7,638 nt of DNA, taken from JAVVEG01 sp041689205 (GTDB lineage Bacteria; Pseudomonadota; Gammaproteobacteria; Pseudomonadales; Pseudohongiellaceae). Positions 1-6,462 of the stretch are shown one piece after another. The position numbers and the translations under genes are program-made. Within the stretch, counting starts at the first letter, position 1; each line of letters opens with the position of its first letter. The stretch covers positions 1 to 7,638 of the forward strand of contig JBDNGQ010000250.1 in NCBI GenBank assembly GCA_041689205.1, written 5' to 3'. The notes beneath the pieces were generated by a model that was not told the DNA's origin, ran no database searches, and saw only the letters and a program-made list of their open reading frames with translations.

Positions 1-213
1 CTGGGCATCGGTTGTTTGTCCCGCATAACCCTGCAGGATGCTTTCAAACGCGGCTCGCTGCTGCCGTTGAATGCTCCGCACCGCGACTGGCATCGCAAAT
101 TTTACTTTGTTCTGCACCGCCATAAATACCGCAGTGCCGGCGTGCAAAGCTGGCTCGATCTGTGTCTGCAGGATTTCAGTCACAGCATTGACGATCAGCA
201 GATACCTTCATGA
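1..213 (+). CDS. LysR-family transcriptional regulator, C-terminal end (5' partial)
   Basis: The frame is open from base 1 and gives 70 residues before a TGA at 211-213; the start and the DNA-binding helix-turn-helix lie outside the window. What remains resembles the end of a LysR effector-binding domain: a GIGCLSRITLQDAF segment, then GSLLPLN, then FVLHRHKYRSAGVQSWLDLC. This matches the usual family ending, in which a strand with a His-Lys or His-Arg pair precedes a final amphipathic helix that packs on the domain. LysR proteins bind DNA as tetramers and respond to a small co-inducer. The TGA overlaps the ATG of the exporter gene, so the regulator is co-transcribed with it. LysR genes are more often divergent from their target, so this arrangement is less usual. 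The family call is fairly secure; the ligand cannot be read from this fragment. Confidence 0.85.
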   Translation: MGIGCLSRITLQDAFKRGSLLPLNAPHRDWHRKFYFVLHRHKYRSAGVQSWLDLCLQDFSHSIDDQQIPS

Positions 214-2579
214 TCAGACTGGCTGAATTTCTGGTGCGAAAACGCAAGCTGCTGCTCAGTCTCAGCTTGCTGGCAAGTCTGCTGCTTGCCATCGGCATTC
301 CCGGTTCCGGTTTTGATACCTCTTTGTCTGTGCTGATGACCAAGAGCGATCCGTACCTGCAGGAGTATGATCGGCTTGAGGCTGAGTTTCCTTCCAATCA
401 GGAAATCAGCTTTGCTTTTGTGCCCGCAAGCGGCGAGGTATTCGAGCTGGAGACCCTGCAGGCGATTGCAGAGCTGAGCATGAATTTTCGGCAGATTCCG
501 CTGGCGCTGTCGATGTCCTCAATCCTCGGCTGGCAGTCGCCTTTTGGCGATGCCACGCTGTTTGAGCGGCCCCTGCAACAGCTCGACATGTACACCGCAG
601 AAGAACTGCAGGAACGCAAACAGCGTGCCCAGGCGGATCCATTTGTTGCCGGTAATCTGCTGTCAGCGCAAGCCGATATGGCGCTAGCTACCATTCGCCT
701 GCGCGTTAGTGAACTCGATAGCGCTCAAAGCAGTGCCACCGCAGACGCAACCAGGGAACTGCATAGGCAGTTGCAGGCAGAGCACCCCGATGTAGAAATC
801 CATGTCAGCAGCGAATCCCTGTACGAACAATCCAACCGCTCGGCCATGATCAGCGATCTGACCCTGTTATTACCCCTGATACTGCTGCTGTGTAATCTGG
901 TGATCAGCTACAGTTTCAGATCGGTACTATTGGGGGTGTGTATTCTCGGCATTGCGTTGCTGACAGTAATAATGACAGTTGGCACTCTGGGCTGGTTGGC
1001 GCTGAGTTTTAACACCGTCTCAGTGATGGCGCCGTTGGTGGTCGTGTCCATCGCGGTGGCCGACAGCGTCCATATCATTTCCATTTTCAGACAAAATCTT
1101 CAGGCTGGTGAAGACCGGCTGAAAGCGATGACTAGCAGCCTGTTGTTCAATATTCGGCCAATTACGCTGGCCACCATCACCACTGCAATCGGTTTTGCCA
1201 GCCTCAACTTCGCCTCCTCGCCAGCAATCATCGCCTTTGGCAGTGTCGTTGCCACCGGCGTGATCTATGCCTGGCTGCTGACGCTGTTTGTGTTGCCAGC
1301 CGCCGTACTGATGCTGCCGGCGGCCTATACAGCCAAAGCTGCAGCCAGCGCTTTGAAACCTGGCAGCACTTCACCTGTCAGTACCTCACCTCTAAGCCCG
1401 TCACCGCTAAGCCCGTCCAGGGCTACGTTGACCGGGCTGATCACCACGGCATGCAAGCGCCTGGTCAAGCAGTACAGCACGCCGTTGCTGTGGAGCGTCA
1501 CTGTGCTGGGAGCCGTCGCGCTGGGTTTTAGTTTTTTAAATGATACTGACTTTGATCGGATGGCGTTTATCAGCGAAGACTCCGAGATGCATGATTATTA
1601 CGCGGCCGTCAGCGAAAAAATGGAGCGCGGACCGACGCTGATCTATGGCGTGAATTCGCAGCAGGAATACGGCGTCATCGAACCGCAGTTCCTGCTGCAG
1701 GTAGACAGCGTTTCCGAATGGCTGCGCGAGCAGGACGAAGTGATTACTGTCGCCAGTCTGGTCGAGGTGATCAAAACCATTAACCAGGTATTCGCCGATA
1801 ATGATCCAGAGGCTTATCGGATTCCTGATGATGCCGCACTGATTGAGGAACACCTGGGCAATTATCTGCAGGTACAGGCGCGCGACTTCACGTTGAATAA
1901 TTTCACCAACAATGATTTCTCTACCTTGCGCTGGTTCATCACCACCCGTCCGATGACGAACCAGCAGATCATCGATCTGAACGCCCGCCTGGAAACTGAG
2001 TTCAAGCGGCAGGCGCCTGATGCCACACTATTGCATGGCAGCAGCACCTTACTATTTGCGCGCATGGATAAAGCCGTCACCATTGAATTGCTGCAGGGCT
2101 ACGGCTTTAGTCTGTTGCTGATAACGCTGACGCTGATTATAGGTATGCGCAGTATTTACTACGGGCTGCTCAGCGTGCTGCCTAATCTGCTGCCCGCTGT
2201 TTTCGTGTTCGGTATCTGGGGAATTTTTGTCGGTGAATTAAATCCCTTTGTGATGATGCTGTTCAGTATCAGTATCGGCCTGGTGGTGGACGATACGGTG
2301 CATGTGCTCAGCACCTACCAGACCAGCAGGGTCAGCGGTTATTCGCCGGAGCAAGCAGTCAATCATGCACTGGACAGAGCGGGCCCGGCAATTATCATTA
2401 CCACTACGGTGATGGCACTTGGCACCTGTGTGCTGATTGCCGCCAGCACACTGTATTTTCAACAGGCAGCCACACTGCTGGTGCCCATTGTGGTGCTGGC
2501 ATTGCTGCTCGACCTGACTTTTTTCCCGGCCTTATTGCTGCGCTGCGATCGGGTGCTATTGAAAGTCAGCGGCACATAG
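210..2579 (+). CDS. RND/MMPL-superfamily exporter (COG1033 type), substrate unknown
   Basis: A 789-residue inner-membrane protein with the duplicated RND plan. TM1 is about 13-30, then a periplasmic domain 31-215, TM2-TM6 about 216-370, a cytoplasmic linker about 371-422, TM7 about 424-443, a second periplasmic domain 445-627, and TM8-TM12 about 629-780. TM4 carries VADSVHIISIF with Asp285, and TM10 carries VVDDTVHVLSTY with Asp694 and Asp695. These sit where RND pumps have their proton-relay acids, so proton-driven export is inferred. The size fits the COG1033/MMPL group, which includes hopanoid and lipid exporters, and is shorter than AcrB-type pumps of about 1,030 residues. No membrane-fusion protein or outer-membrane partner is visible here. 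The ATG at 210 overlaps the preceding stop and has no good Shine-Dalgarno sequence, suggesting translational coupling. The linker holds a Ser/Pro repeat. The superfamily is secure; the substrate is unknown. Confidence 0.93.
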   Translation: MIRLAEFLVRKRKLLLSLSLLASLLLAIGIPGSGFDTSLSVLMTKSDPYLQEYDRLEAEFPSNQEISFAFVPASGEVFELETLQAIAELSMNFRQIPLALSMSSILGWQSPFGDATLFERPLQQLDMYTAEELQERKQRAQADPFVAGNLLSAQADMALATIRLRVSELDSAQSSATADATRELHRQLQAEHPDVEIHVSSESLYEQSNRSAMISDLTLLLPLILLLCNLVISYSFRSVLLGVCILGIALLTVIMTVGTLGWLALSFNTVSVMAPLVVVSIAVADSVHIISIFRQNLQAGEDRLKAMTSSLLFNIRPITLATITTAIGFASLNFASSPAIIAFGSVVATGVIYAWLLTLFVLPAAVLMLPAAYTAKAAASALKPGSTSPVSTSPLSPSPLSPSRATLTGLITTACKRLVKQYSTPLLWSVTVLGAVALGFSFLNDTDFDRMAFISEDSEMHDYYAAVSEKMERGPTLIYGVNSQQEYGVIEPQFLLQVDSVSEWLREQDEVITVASLVEVIKTINQVFADNDPEAYRIPDDAALIEEHLGNYLQVQARDFTLNNFTNNDFSTLRWFITTRPMTNQQIIDLNARLETEFKRQAPDATLLHGSSTLLFARMDKAVTIELLQGYGFSLLLITLTLIIGMRSIYYGLLSVLPNLLPAVFVFGIWGIFVGELNPFVMMLFSISIGLVVDDTVHVLSTYQTSRVSGYSPEQAVNHALDRAGPAIIITTTVMALGTCVLIAASTLYFQQAATLLVPIVVLALLLDLTFFPALLLRCDRVLLKVSGT
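1365..1418 (+). repeat. In-frame 15-base tandem repeat in the exporter linker
   Basis: About 3.6 imperfect copies of a 15-base unit occupy 1365-1379, 1380-1394, 1395-1409 and 1410-1418. They encode the pentapeptides STSPV, STSPL, SPSPL and SPS. The last two copies are the most alike (both begin AGCCCGTC), as expected from recent slippage. The unit is a multiple of three, so gain or loss of copies keeps the reading frame. By the predicted topology, the segment lies in the cytoplasmic linker between TM6 and TM7 (residues 386-403). Confidence 0.8.
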
Positions 2580-2595
2580 GCGGACAGCTGCAGCC

Positions 2596-3306
2596 ATGCA
2601 ATCCAGACGCTCCCGTTTAGATCGGTTTATCAGCAAGAAAACTGGCGTTAATCCTCGCGCAGTGAAGCTTATGCTTGCCCAGCGCCGCGTCACCGTAGAT
2701 GGCATAACAGCACTGGATAGCGATCAGATTATTAACAGCTTTTCTCATGTGCTGCTGGATGACCAGGTCTTGCAGGCTGATACGGCTGTGCATCTGATGC
2801 TGCATAAACCCATCGGGGTAGTCAGCGCGACCCGCGATAGCCGGCATCAAACCGTGATTGATCTGCTTGAGCGCGCAGATCGAAACAGTTTTCATATTGC
2901 GGGCAGGCTCGATCTTAATTCCTCAGGTCTGTTGCTGCTCACCAACGATGGCGAGTGGTCGCGAAAATTGACCTCGCCCGCTAACAAAGTCAGCAAGGTT
3001 TATCGGGTGAGGCTGAAAAATCCCATCACTGAAGAGTACGTTCACGCGTTCGCGCAGGGCATGTATTTTCCGTATGAAGGCATTACTACGAGACCTGCCA
3101 CCTTAACCATCCTCTCTGAGTACATGGCTGAAGTCAGTCTTAGCGAAGGACGCTATCACCAGATCAAAAGAATGTTCGGGCGCTTTCGAAATCCGGTGCT
3201 GGCACTGCATCGCAGCGCCATTGGCAAGCTGCAGCTTGATGCTGCGCTGGCGCCGGGAGAGAGCAGGGAGCTGACCGCTGAGGAGGCGGTCTGCTGGGTT
3301 GAATAG
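2596..3306 (+). CDS. rsuA: RsuA-family rRNA pseudouridine synthase, probably 16S Psi516
   Basis: A 236-residue protein, close to the roughly 231 residues of E. coli RsuA. An N-terminal S4 RNA-binding domain (about 7-55) starts SRLDRFISKKTGV and contains RRVTVDG. The catalytic domain has the HKPIGV motif at 70-75. It then has the active-site GRLD at 103-106 with catalytic Asp106, followed by SSGLLLLTNDG, and EGRYHQIKRM at 184-193. The order and wording follow RsuA most closely (for example the LAPGESRELTAEE end), but RluB, RluE and RluF share these motifs, so the exact target uridine is inferred. The family isomerises uridine to pseudouridine in rRNA. The gene follows the exporter by 16 bases and is probably co-transcribed. 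Its Shine-Dalgarno sequence is weak (AGGCGGA at 2578-2584, overlapping the exporter stop). No better in-frame start keeps the S4 domain intact. Confidence 0.9.
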   Translation: MQSRRSRLDRFISKKTGVNPRAVKLMLAQRRVTVDGITALDSDQIINSFSHVLLDDQVLQADTAVHLMLHKPIGVVSATRDSRHQTVIDLLERADRNSFHIAGRLDLNSSGLLLLTNDGEWSRKLTSPANKVSKVYRVRLKNPITEEYVHAFAQGMYFPYEGITTRPATLTILSEYMAEVSLSEGRYHQIKRMFGRFRNPVLALHRSAIGKLQLDAALAPGESRELTAEEAVCWVE

Positions 3307-3325
3307 CGCGCACTCTTAGCGCTGC

Positions 3326-3362
3326 CGTGGGAGCGGCCACCATGATGACCGCCGCCTCCACG
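3326..3362. repeat. REP-like GC-rich hairpin between convergent genes
   Basis: Arms CGTGGGAGCGGC (3326-3337) and GCCGCCTCCACG (3351-3362) pair at 11 of 12 positions, counting one G-T wobble, with one A-C mismatch and a 13-base loop. It lies between the stop codons of the pseudouridine synthase and the DUF1993 gene, which converge here. No T-run follows on either strand, so it is not a textbook intrinsic terminator. The GTGGGAGCGG start is like the repetitive extragenic palindromes of Pseudomonas and relatives (recalled, not searched). A smaller inverted repeat (AGCGC 3305-3309, GCGCT 3319-3323) sits just before it. It could protect the ends of both mRNAs or stop both transcripts. The remainder of 3307-3430 shows nothing else I can support. 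Confidence 0.55.
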
Positions 3363-3430
3363 CGAATGCCTGATAAAAGATTGAACTGCTTGCTCAAGGG
3401 CTGGCCCTGATACCTGTCTTCCGGGCTGAT

Positions 3431-3934
3431 CTATCCGCCGAGGAAATCAATCTTGCCAAGTTCCACGCCATTGTGGCGAAGAATGTTGTAGGCGGTGGTG
3501 ACATGGAAATACAAATTAGGCAAAACCCAGTTATGCAAATACGCATCGCCGACGAACTCCAGCTCTCTCGGGCCCGCTTGCAATTTAATTTGCCGCGTTT
3601 CACTGTCGTCAAATTTTGCGCTGGGAATGCTTTCCACGAAGGCAATAGTTTTACTCACCCGCTCCTGCAGTTGCGCGAAAGTGGCTTCATTGTCTTCGTA
3701 CTTGGGCATTTCTACTCCCGCCAGACGTGCGGCGCCACCTTTCACCATGTCACAAGCAATCTGTACCTGACGCGACAAGGCAAACATATTGGGTGCGAGG
3801 CGGCCACTCACCAGCACTGACTCCTCAATGTTTTTGGATTTGGCAAACTCGGCGCCTTTGGCAAGAATCGCCGAAAGATTATTAAGAGAACGCAGAGTTA
3901 CTGGTACTAGACTGGAATACATGGACAACGACAT
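3431..3934 (-). CDS. DUF1993 family protein
   Basis: A 167-residue soluble protein with no signal peptide or membrane segment. It opens MSLSMYSSLVPVTLRSLNNL and contains SGRLAPNMFALSRQVQIACD (about 43-62), GGAARLAGVEMPKYEDNEAT and FHVTTAYNILRHNGVELGK near the C-terminus. These are the conserved blocks of DUF1993. The family is all-helical and usually linked to the DinB-like four-helix fold; its biochemical role is not established. The length is normal for the family. The ATG at 3934 is preceded by GAGG (3940-3943) at a 5-base spacing, which supports this start. A TAGAAT -10-like hexamer (4005-4010 on this strand) lies about 70 bases upstream but has no convincing -35. The gene is divergent from the amidohydrolase gene and convergent with the pseudouridine synthase gene. 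The family call is strong; the function is unknown. Confidence 0.88.
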   Translation of the reverse strand: MSLSMYSSLVPVTLRSLNNLSAILAKGAEFAKSKNIEESVLVSGRLAPNMFALSRQVQIACDMVKGGAARLAGVEMPKYEDNEATFAQLQERVSKTIAFVESIPSAKFDDSETRQIKLQAGPRELEFVGDAYLHNWVLPNLYFHVTTAYNILRHNGVELGKIDFLGG

Positions 3935-4078
3935 AGACGCCTCGATTGATGTAAATGGATACTGCGATTACTGCCCGGACGATGATGACCTTCAGGGCTG
4001 CGGCATTCTAGCGCAGCTGCAAAGACGCAGCCAGTAATCAGAGCCGTTTCATTTTTCAGGATATTTGTTGGCTCATTG

Positions 4079-4106
4079 TTGGCGGCCGGTTCAATTCGGA
4101 TATACT
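4079..4106 (+). promoter_or_regulatory. Candidate sigma70 promoter of the amidohydrolase gene
   Basis: TTGGCG (4079-4084) matches the -35 consensus at 4 of 6 bases. TATACT (4101-4106) matches the -10 consensus at 5 of 6, with a 16-base spacer. Transcription would begin near 4113, inside the shared CTGACCCCAATT word, giving a leader of about 50 bases before the ATG at 4164. An alternative -35, TTGTTG at 4076, has a 19-base spacer. This is a prediction from pattern only. Confidence 0.4.
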
Positions 4107-4124
4107 GACCCTGACCCCAATTCT
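4091..4124 (+). repeat. Dispersed leader repeat, copy A
   Basis: This 34-base element contains CTGACCCCAATT at 4111-4122. It resembles the element at 7459-7492 on the other strand: both start TCA, then T.TCG, then TACT, then CTGACCCCAATT. Copy A carries four extra bases (GACC) before CTGACCCC, which look like a small duplication. It sits across the predicted -10 and transcription start of the amidohydrolase gene and ends 39 bases before its ATG. The alignment was made by eye. Confidence 0.55.
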
Positions 4125-4163
4125 CCGCGAGCAAAGAGTGCGCATCTGGTGAGAACCCACAAC

Positions 4164-5771
4164 ATGCATGAACTTAAAACTATTTTATTGCTGGCGACTC
4201 TGGGCACTATGCCACTGGCGCAGGCACAGATTGCTGTCCCGGATGAGTACGACACGATCATCCGTCATGGCAAGATCATCGATGGCTCCGGTAATCCCTG
4301 GTATGAGGCGGATGTGGGTATTGTCGATGATCGTATCGTGCGCATCGGCAATCTTGCCAACGCCAGCGCCGACCAGCTTATCGATGCGACCGGACTCATC
4401 GTGGCACCGGGCTTTATCGATCCACACACGCACGCAGTGCGCGGCATCTTCGATGTACCTACCGCCGAGAGTTCCTTACTGCAAGGTGTCACTACGCTGA
4501 CTGAAGGCAACGATGGCAGCTCACCCTGGCCGATTGATGCTCACTATCGTGAAATAGAAGCCCTTGGTATCAGTCCGAACTGGAGCGTCTTTGTGGGCCA
4601 GGGCACAATTCGTGAGCAGGTAATCGGCTCCGAGGACAGGGACGCTACCAATGCAGAGTTGCAACGCATGAAAACCATGGTCGCCGAAGCCATGCAGCAA
4701 GGTGCGCTGGGAATCTCCACCGGATTGTTCTACGTTCCAGGCAGTTTTACCCCGACGGAAGAAGTAGTAGAGCTGTCGCGCATTGCGGCGCAGTACAACG
4801 GCATCTACATCTCACACATGCGTGAGGAGGCTGCGCAGTTACTCGATTCAGTTGCCGAGACTATCCAGATTGGTGAGCAGGCGCAGATTCCCGTGCAGAT
4901 AACTCATCACAAGGTAATCGGTGCAGGCAACTGGGGTGCATCCGTCGACAGCCTGCGCATGGTGGACGAGGCGCGCGCTCGTGGTGTGGACGTCACCATT
5001 GATCAGTATCCCTACACCGCTTCGCAAACCAGTATCACAGCACTCATCCCCCAGTGGGCGCAGGAAGGCGGTAACGATCAATTGATTGCCCGCATCGACA
5101 GCCAGGAAACCCGCCCCGCATTGAAAGCCGCCGTAGTGGAAAACATTCTGTTTGATCGCGGCGGCGGCGATCCGAAAAACGTCTTCATCTCACTCAGCAC
5201 ATGGAATCGAAGTCTGGAAGGCAAGAACCTGGCGGAACTCGCGATTGAAAACGGCATGGAACCCAGCCCTGAGAATGCGGCAGAAGTCGTATTTGACATC
5301 ATCAAAGGGGGTGGCGCCACTGCGGTGTATCACGCTATAGACAGCGCTGACATTGATCGCATCATGCAACACCCAACTACAGCCATTGGTTCCGATGGTC
5401 CGCTTGGACTATTCGGAGCAGGCGCACCCCATCCACGTCAATATGGCACCTTCGCCCGGGTGCTCGGACATTACGTGCGTGAGCGCGGCGTGCTGACATT
5501 GGAAGAAGCGGTGCGCAAAATGAGTAGTCAGACCGCACAACGCTTAAGTATTCGCGACAGGGGTTTGCTCGTTCAGGGGTATTACGCAGACATCGCCATA
5601 TTCGATGCTCAGGAAATAAGTGACATGGCGACATTTGAAAATCCGCACCAGTATGCCGTGGGCATGAAGTATGTGTTGGTCAACGGTGAACTGGTAGTCG
5701 CAGACGGGCAGCACACTGGACGCAGACCTGGTAGAGTTATCTACGGGCCAGGCTATACGGGGGCACGCTAG
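4164..5771 (+). CDS. Exported amidohydrolase, N-acyl-D-amino-acid deacylase (D-aminoacylase) type
   Basis: The protein has 535 residues from the ATG at 4164. I chose this start because it gives a clean signal peptide (MHELKTILLLATLGTMPLAQA) and has GGTGAG (4148-4153) ten bases upstream; the open frame back to a TTG at 4065 only reads through a repeat. The protein is therefore likely periplasmic. Amidohydrolase landmarks: a small beta domain with GKIIDGSG, APGFIDPHTH with metal ligands His88 and His90, TEGNDGSS with Asp117, GISTGLFYVPG, YISHMREE with His218, ITHHK with His248/His249, DQYPYTASQ, and IGSDGP with Asp411. A final beta strand segment has GYYADIAIFD. D-aminoacylases hydrolyse N-acyl-D-amino acids to the D-amino acid and a carboxylate using zinc. 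Well-studied members have a bridging Cys in a GNCG motif; here it is GNDG, so the metal site and substrate may differ. The family is confident; the exact substrate is not. Confidence 0.87.
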   Translation: MHELKTILLLATLGTMPLAQAQIAVPDEYDTIIRHGKIIDGSGNPWYEADVGIVDDRIVRIGNLANASADQLIDATGLIVAPGFIDPHTHAVRGIFDVPTAESSLLQGVTTLTEGNDGSSPWPIDAHYREIEALGISPNWSVFVGQGTIREQVIGSEDRDATNAELQRMKTMVAEAMQQGALGISTGLFYVPGSFTPTEEVVELSRIAAQYNGIYISHMREEAAQLLDSVAETIQIGEQAQIPVQITHHKVIGAGNWGASVDSLRMVDEARARGVDVTIDQYPYTASQTSITALIPQWAQEGGNDQLIARIDSQETRPALKAAVVENILFDRGGGDPKNVFISLSTWNRSLEGKNLAELAIENGMEPSPENAAEVVFDIIKGGGATAVYHAIDSADIDRIMQHPTTAIGSDGPLGLFGAGAPHPRQYGTFARVLGHYVRERGVLTLEEAVRKMSSQTAQRLSIRDRGLLVQGYYADIAIFDAQEISDMATFENPHQYAVGMKYVLVNGELVVADGQHTGRRPGRVIYGPGYTGAR

Positions 5772-5795
5772 GAGCTTGAGGTACTTAGGGCTCCT
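5770..5795. terminator. Hairpin at the convergent gene ends, possible terminator
   Basis: AGGAGC (5770-5775) pairs with GCTCCT (5790-5795). Inside it, TTGAG (5776-5780) pairs with CTTAG (5784-5788) using two wobbles, leaving a GTA loop and one bulged G. The left arm starts within the amidohydrolase stop codon, and the hairpin ends 15 bases beyond the GNAT stop. No U-run follows on either strand, so a role in termination or mRNA end protection is tentative. Confidence 0.3.
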
Positions 5796-5810
5796 GTCCT
5801 GAGGGCTGGA

Positions 5811-6272
5811 TCAGTCAAAATTTATCGACATGATGGTGACCGGGGTGCCGTTGTAGGGCTCCTCGCTGAACACCTGCCAACCCAATCGGGCGTATAGCTG
5901 CGCCTGATCCGGGGTATACAGATACAAATGCTTAATGCCATTCTCCTTTGCGTGCTGCATGACCTGTTTGACCAGCACCGAGCCGATGCCCTTTTTGCGG
6001 TGTTGTTCATCGACGTAAACGCTCGCTAACCAGGGACTGAGTTCGGGGTGGCTGCTCATATCCCTGGCCAGAATGCAGGCTGAGCCCAGCAGCTCGCCAT
6101 CGTCTTCGGCAACGAAGGTGGTCGGAATCACCTTGCCCAGCAAGTCTTCGCGCATCTCTTCAATCCGTTCGCTCAGCGAGCGAGCCGGGTTCAGGTAGGA
6201 CCATTCGGCGTGGTGCCACTGCGCCAGAGGCACCAGGTAATGAGGTTTATCCTTTAATGTGCTTATCTGCAT
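5811..6272 (-). CDS. GNAT-family N-acetyltransferase
   Basis: A 153-residue cytoplasmic protein, the usual length of a single GNAT domain. A beta strand at about 52-68 (TTFVAEDDGELLGSACI) leads to the core strand WLASVYVDEQ. The acetyl-CoA pyrophosphate loop follows: HRKKGIGSVL (91-100), with R92-K-K-G95-I-G97 fitting the Q/R-x-x-G-x-G/A motif. The next helix and strand (VKQVMQHAKE, HLYLYT) and the LYARLGWQVF segment complete the fold. The family moves an acetyl group from acetyl-CoA to an amine; the acceptor cannot be told from sequence. The ATG at 6272 has AGGAA about 12 bases upstream, a long spacing. The gene converges on the amidohydrolase. The gap to the metallo-hydrolase gene behind it (6273-6512) makes an independent transcript likely. 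No signal peptide. Confidence 0.9.
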   Translation of the reverse strand: MQISTLKDKPHYLVPLAQWHHAEWSYLNPARSLSERIEEMREDLLGKVIPTTFVAEDDGELLGSACILARDMSSHPELSPWLASVYVDEQHRKKGIGSVLVKQVMQHAKENGIKHLYLYTPDQAQLYARLGWQVFSEEPYNGTPVTIMSINFD

Positions 6273-6380
6273 GGCGTGGTTTTTCCTGATTACTGTGCTC
6301 TTTTCCGGGCGTTTGCGTTGGGGCGCCTCTTAATGAAGCAGCACGTTGATTGAAAATTCGGACGCGAATACGAAGCTGAC

Positions 6381-6395
6381 GTTAACTCAATTAAC
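6381..6395. promoter_or_regulatory. Small perfect inverted repeat upstream of the GNAT gene
   Basis: GTTAA-CTCAA-TTAAC is a perfect 5-base inverted repeat with a 5-base spacer, about 109 bases upstream of the GNAT start. It could be an operator, but arms this short arise often by chance. I found no convincing -10/-35 pair for the GNAT gene. Apart from this site and the hairpin and array at 6440-6496, the 6273-6512 gap shows nothing I can support. Confidence 0.2.
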
Positions 6396-6439
6396 TGCGT
6401 GGGGCGTTGATGCTCAGGTATCAATCCGCCGTGTTGACC

Positions 6440-6462
6440 GGAGTCGGTTAATGTGTGACTCC
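6440..6462. repeat. Perfect 6-base inverted repeat at the edge of the 13-base array
   Basis: GGAGTC (6440-6445) and GACTCC (6457-6462) are perfect inverted copies around an 11-base AT-rich spacer. The right arm overlaps the first unit of the tandem array. The site lies downstream of the metallo-hydrolase stop on the minus strand and could form a hairpin in that transcript, without a U-tract. Confidence 0.4.

Noticed and set aside
1536..1853. Minus-strand open frame of about 105 codons inside the exporter gene
   Set aside because: It lies entirely opposite a clear RND protein and has no recognisable domain.
3399..3412. Short palindrome AGGGC-TG-GCCCT as a terminator
   Set aside because: The two-base loop is too tight for a stable hairpin and no T-run follows.
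3473..3820. Plus-strand open frames opposite the DUF1993 gene
   Set aside because: They are antisense to a well-conserved coding region and encode no recognisable protein.
3789..4134. Open frames on both strands across the DUF1993 start and the divergent spacer
   Set aside because: They overlap the DUF1993 N-terminus or the promoter region, have no domain features, and conflict with better supported starts.
4065..4163. N-terminal extension of the amidohydrolase starting at a TTG
   Set aside because: The extension lacks a good ribosome site, runs over the predicted promoter and dispersed repeat, and would bury an obvious signal peptide that starts at 4164.
6381..6413. Integron attC-like sequence (TTAACTCA followed by GCGTTGATGC)
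   Set aside because: The wording resembles the end of an aadA-type attC site, but I found no matching opposite core site (RYYYAAC) or paired inner arms, and there is no cassette series.
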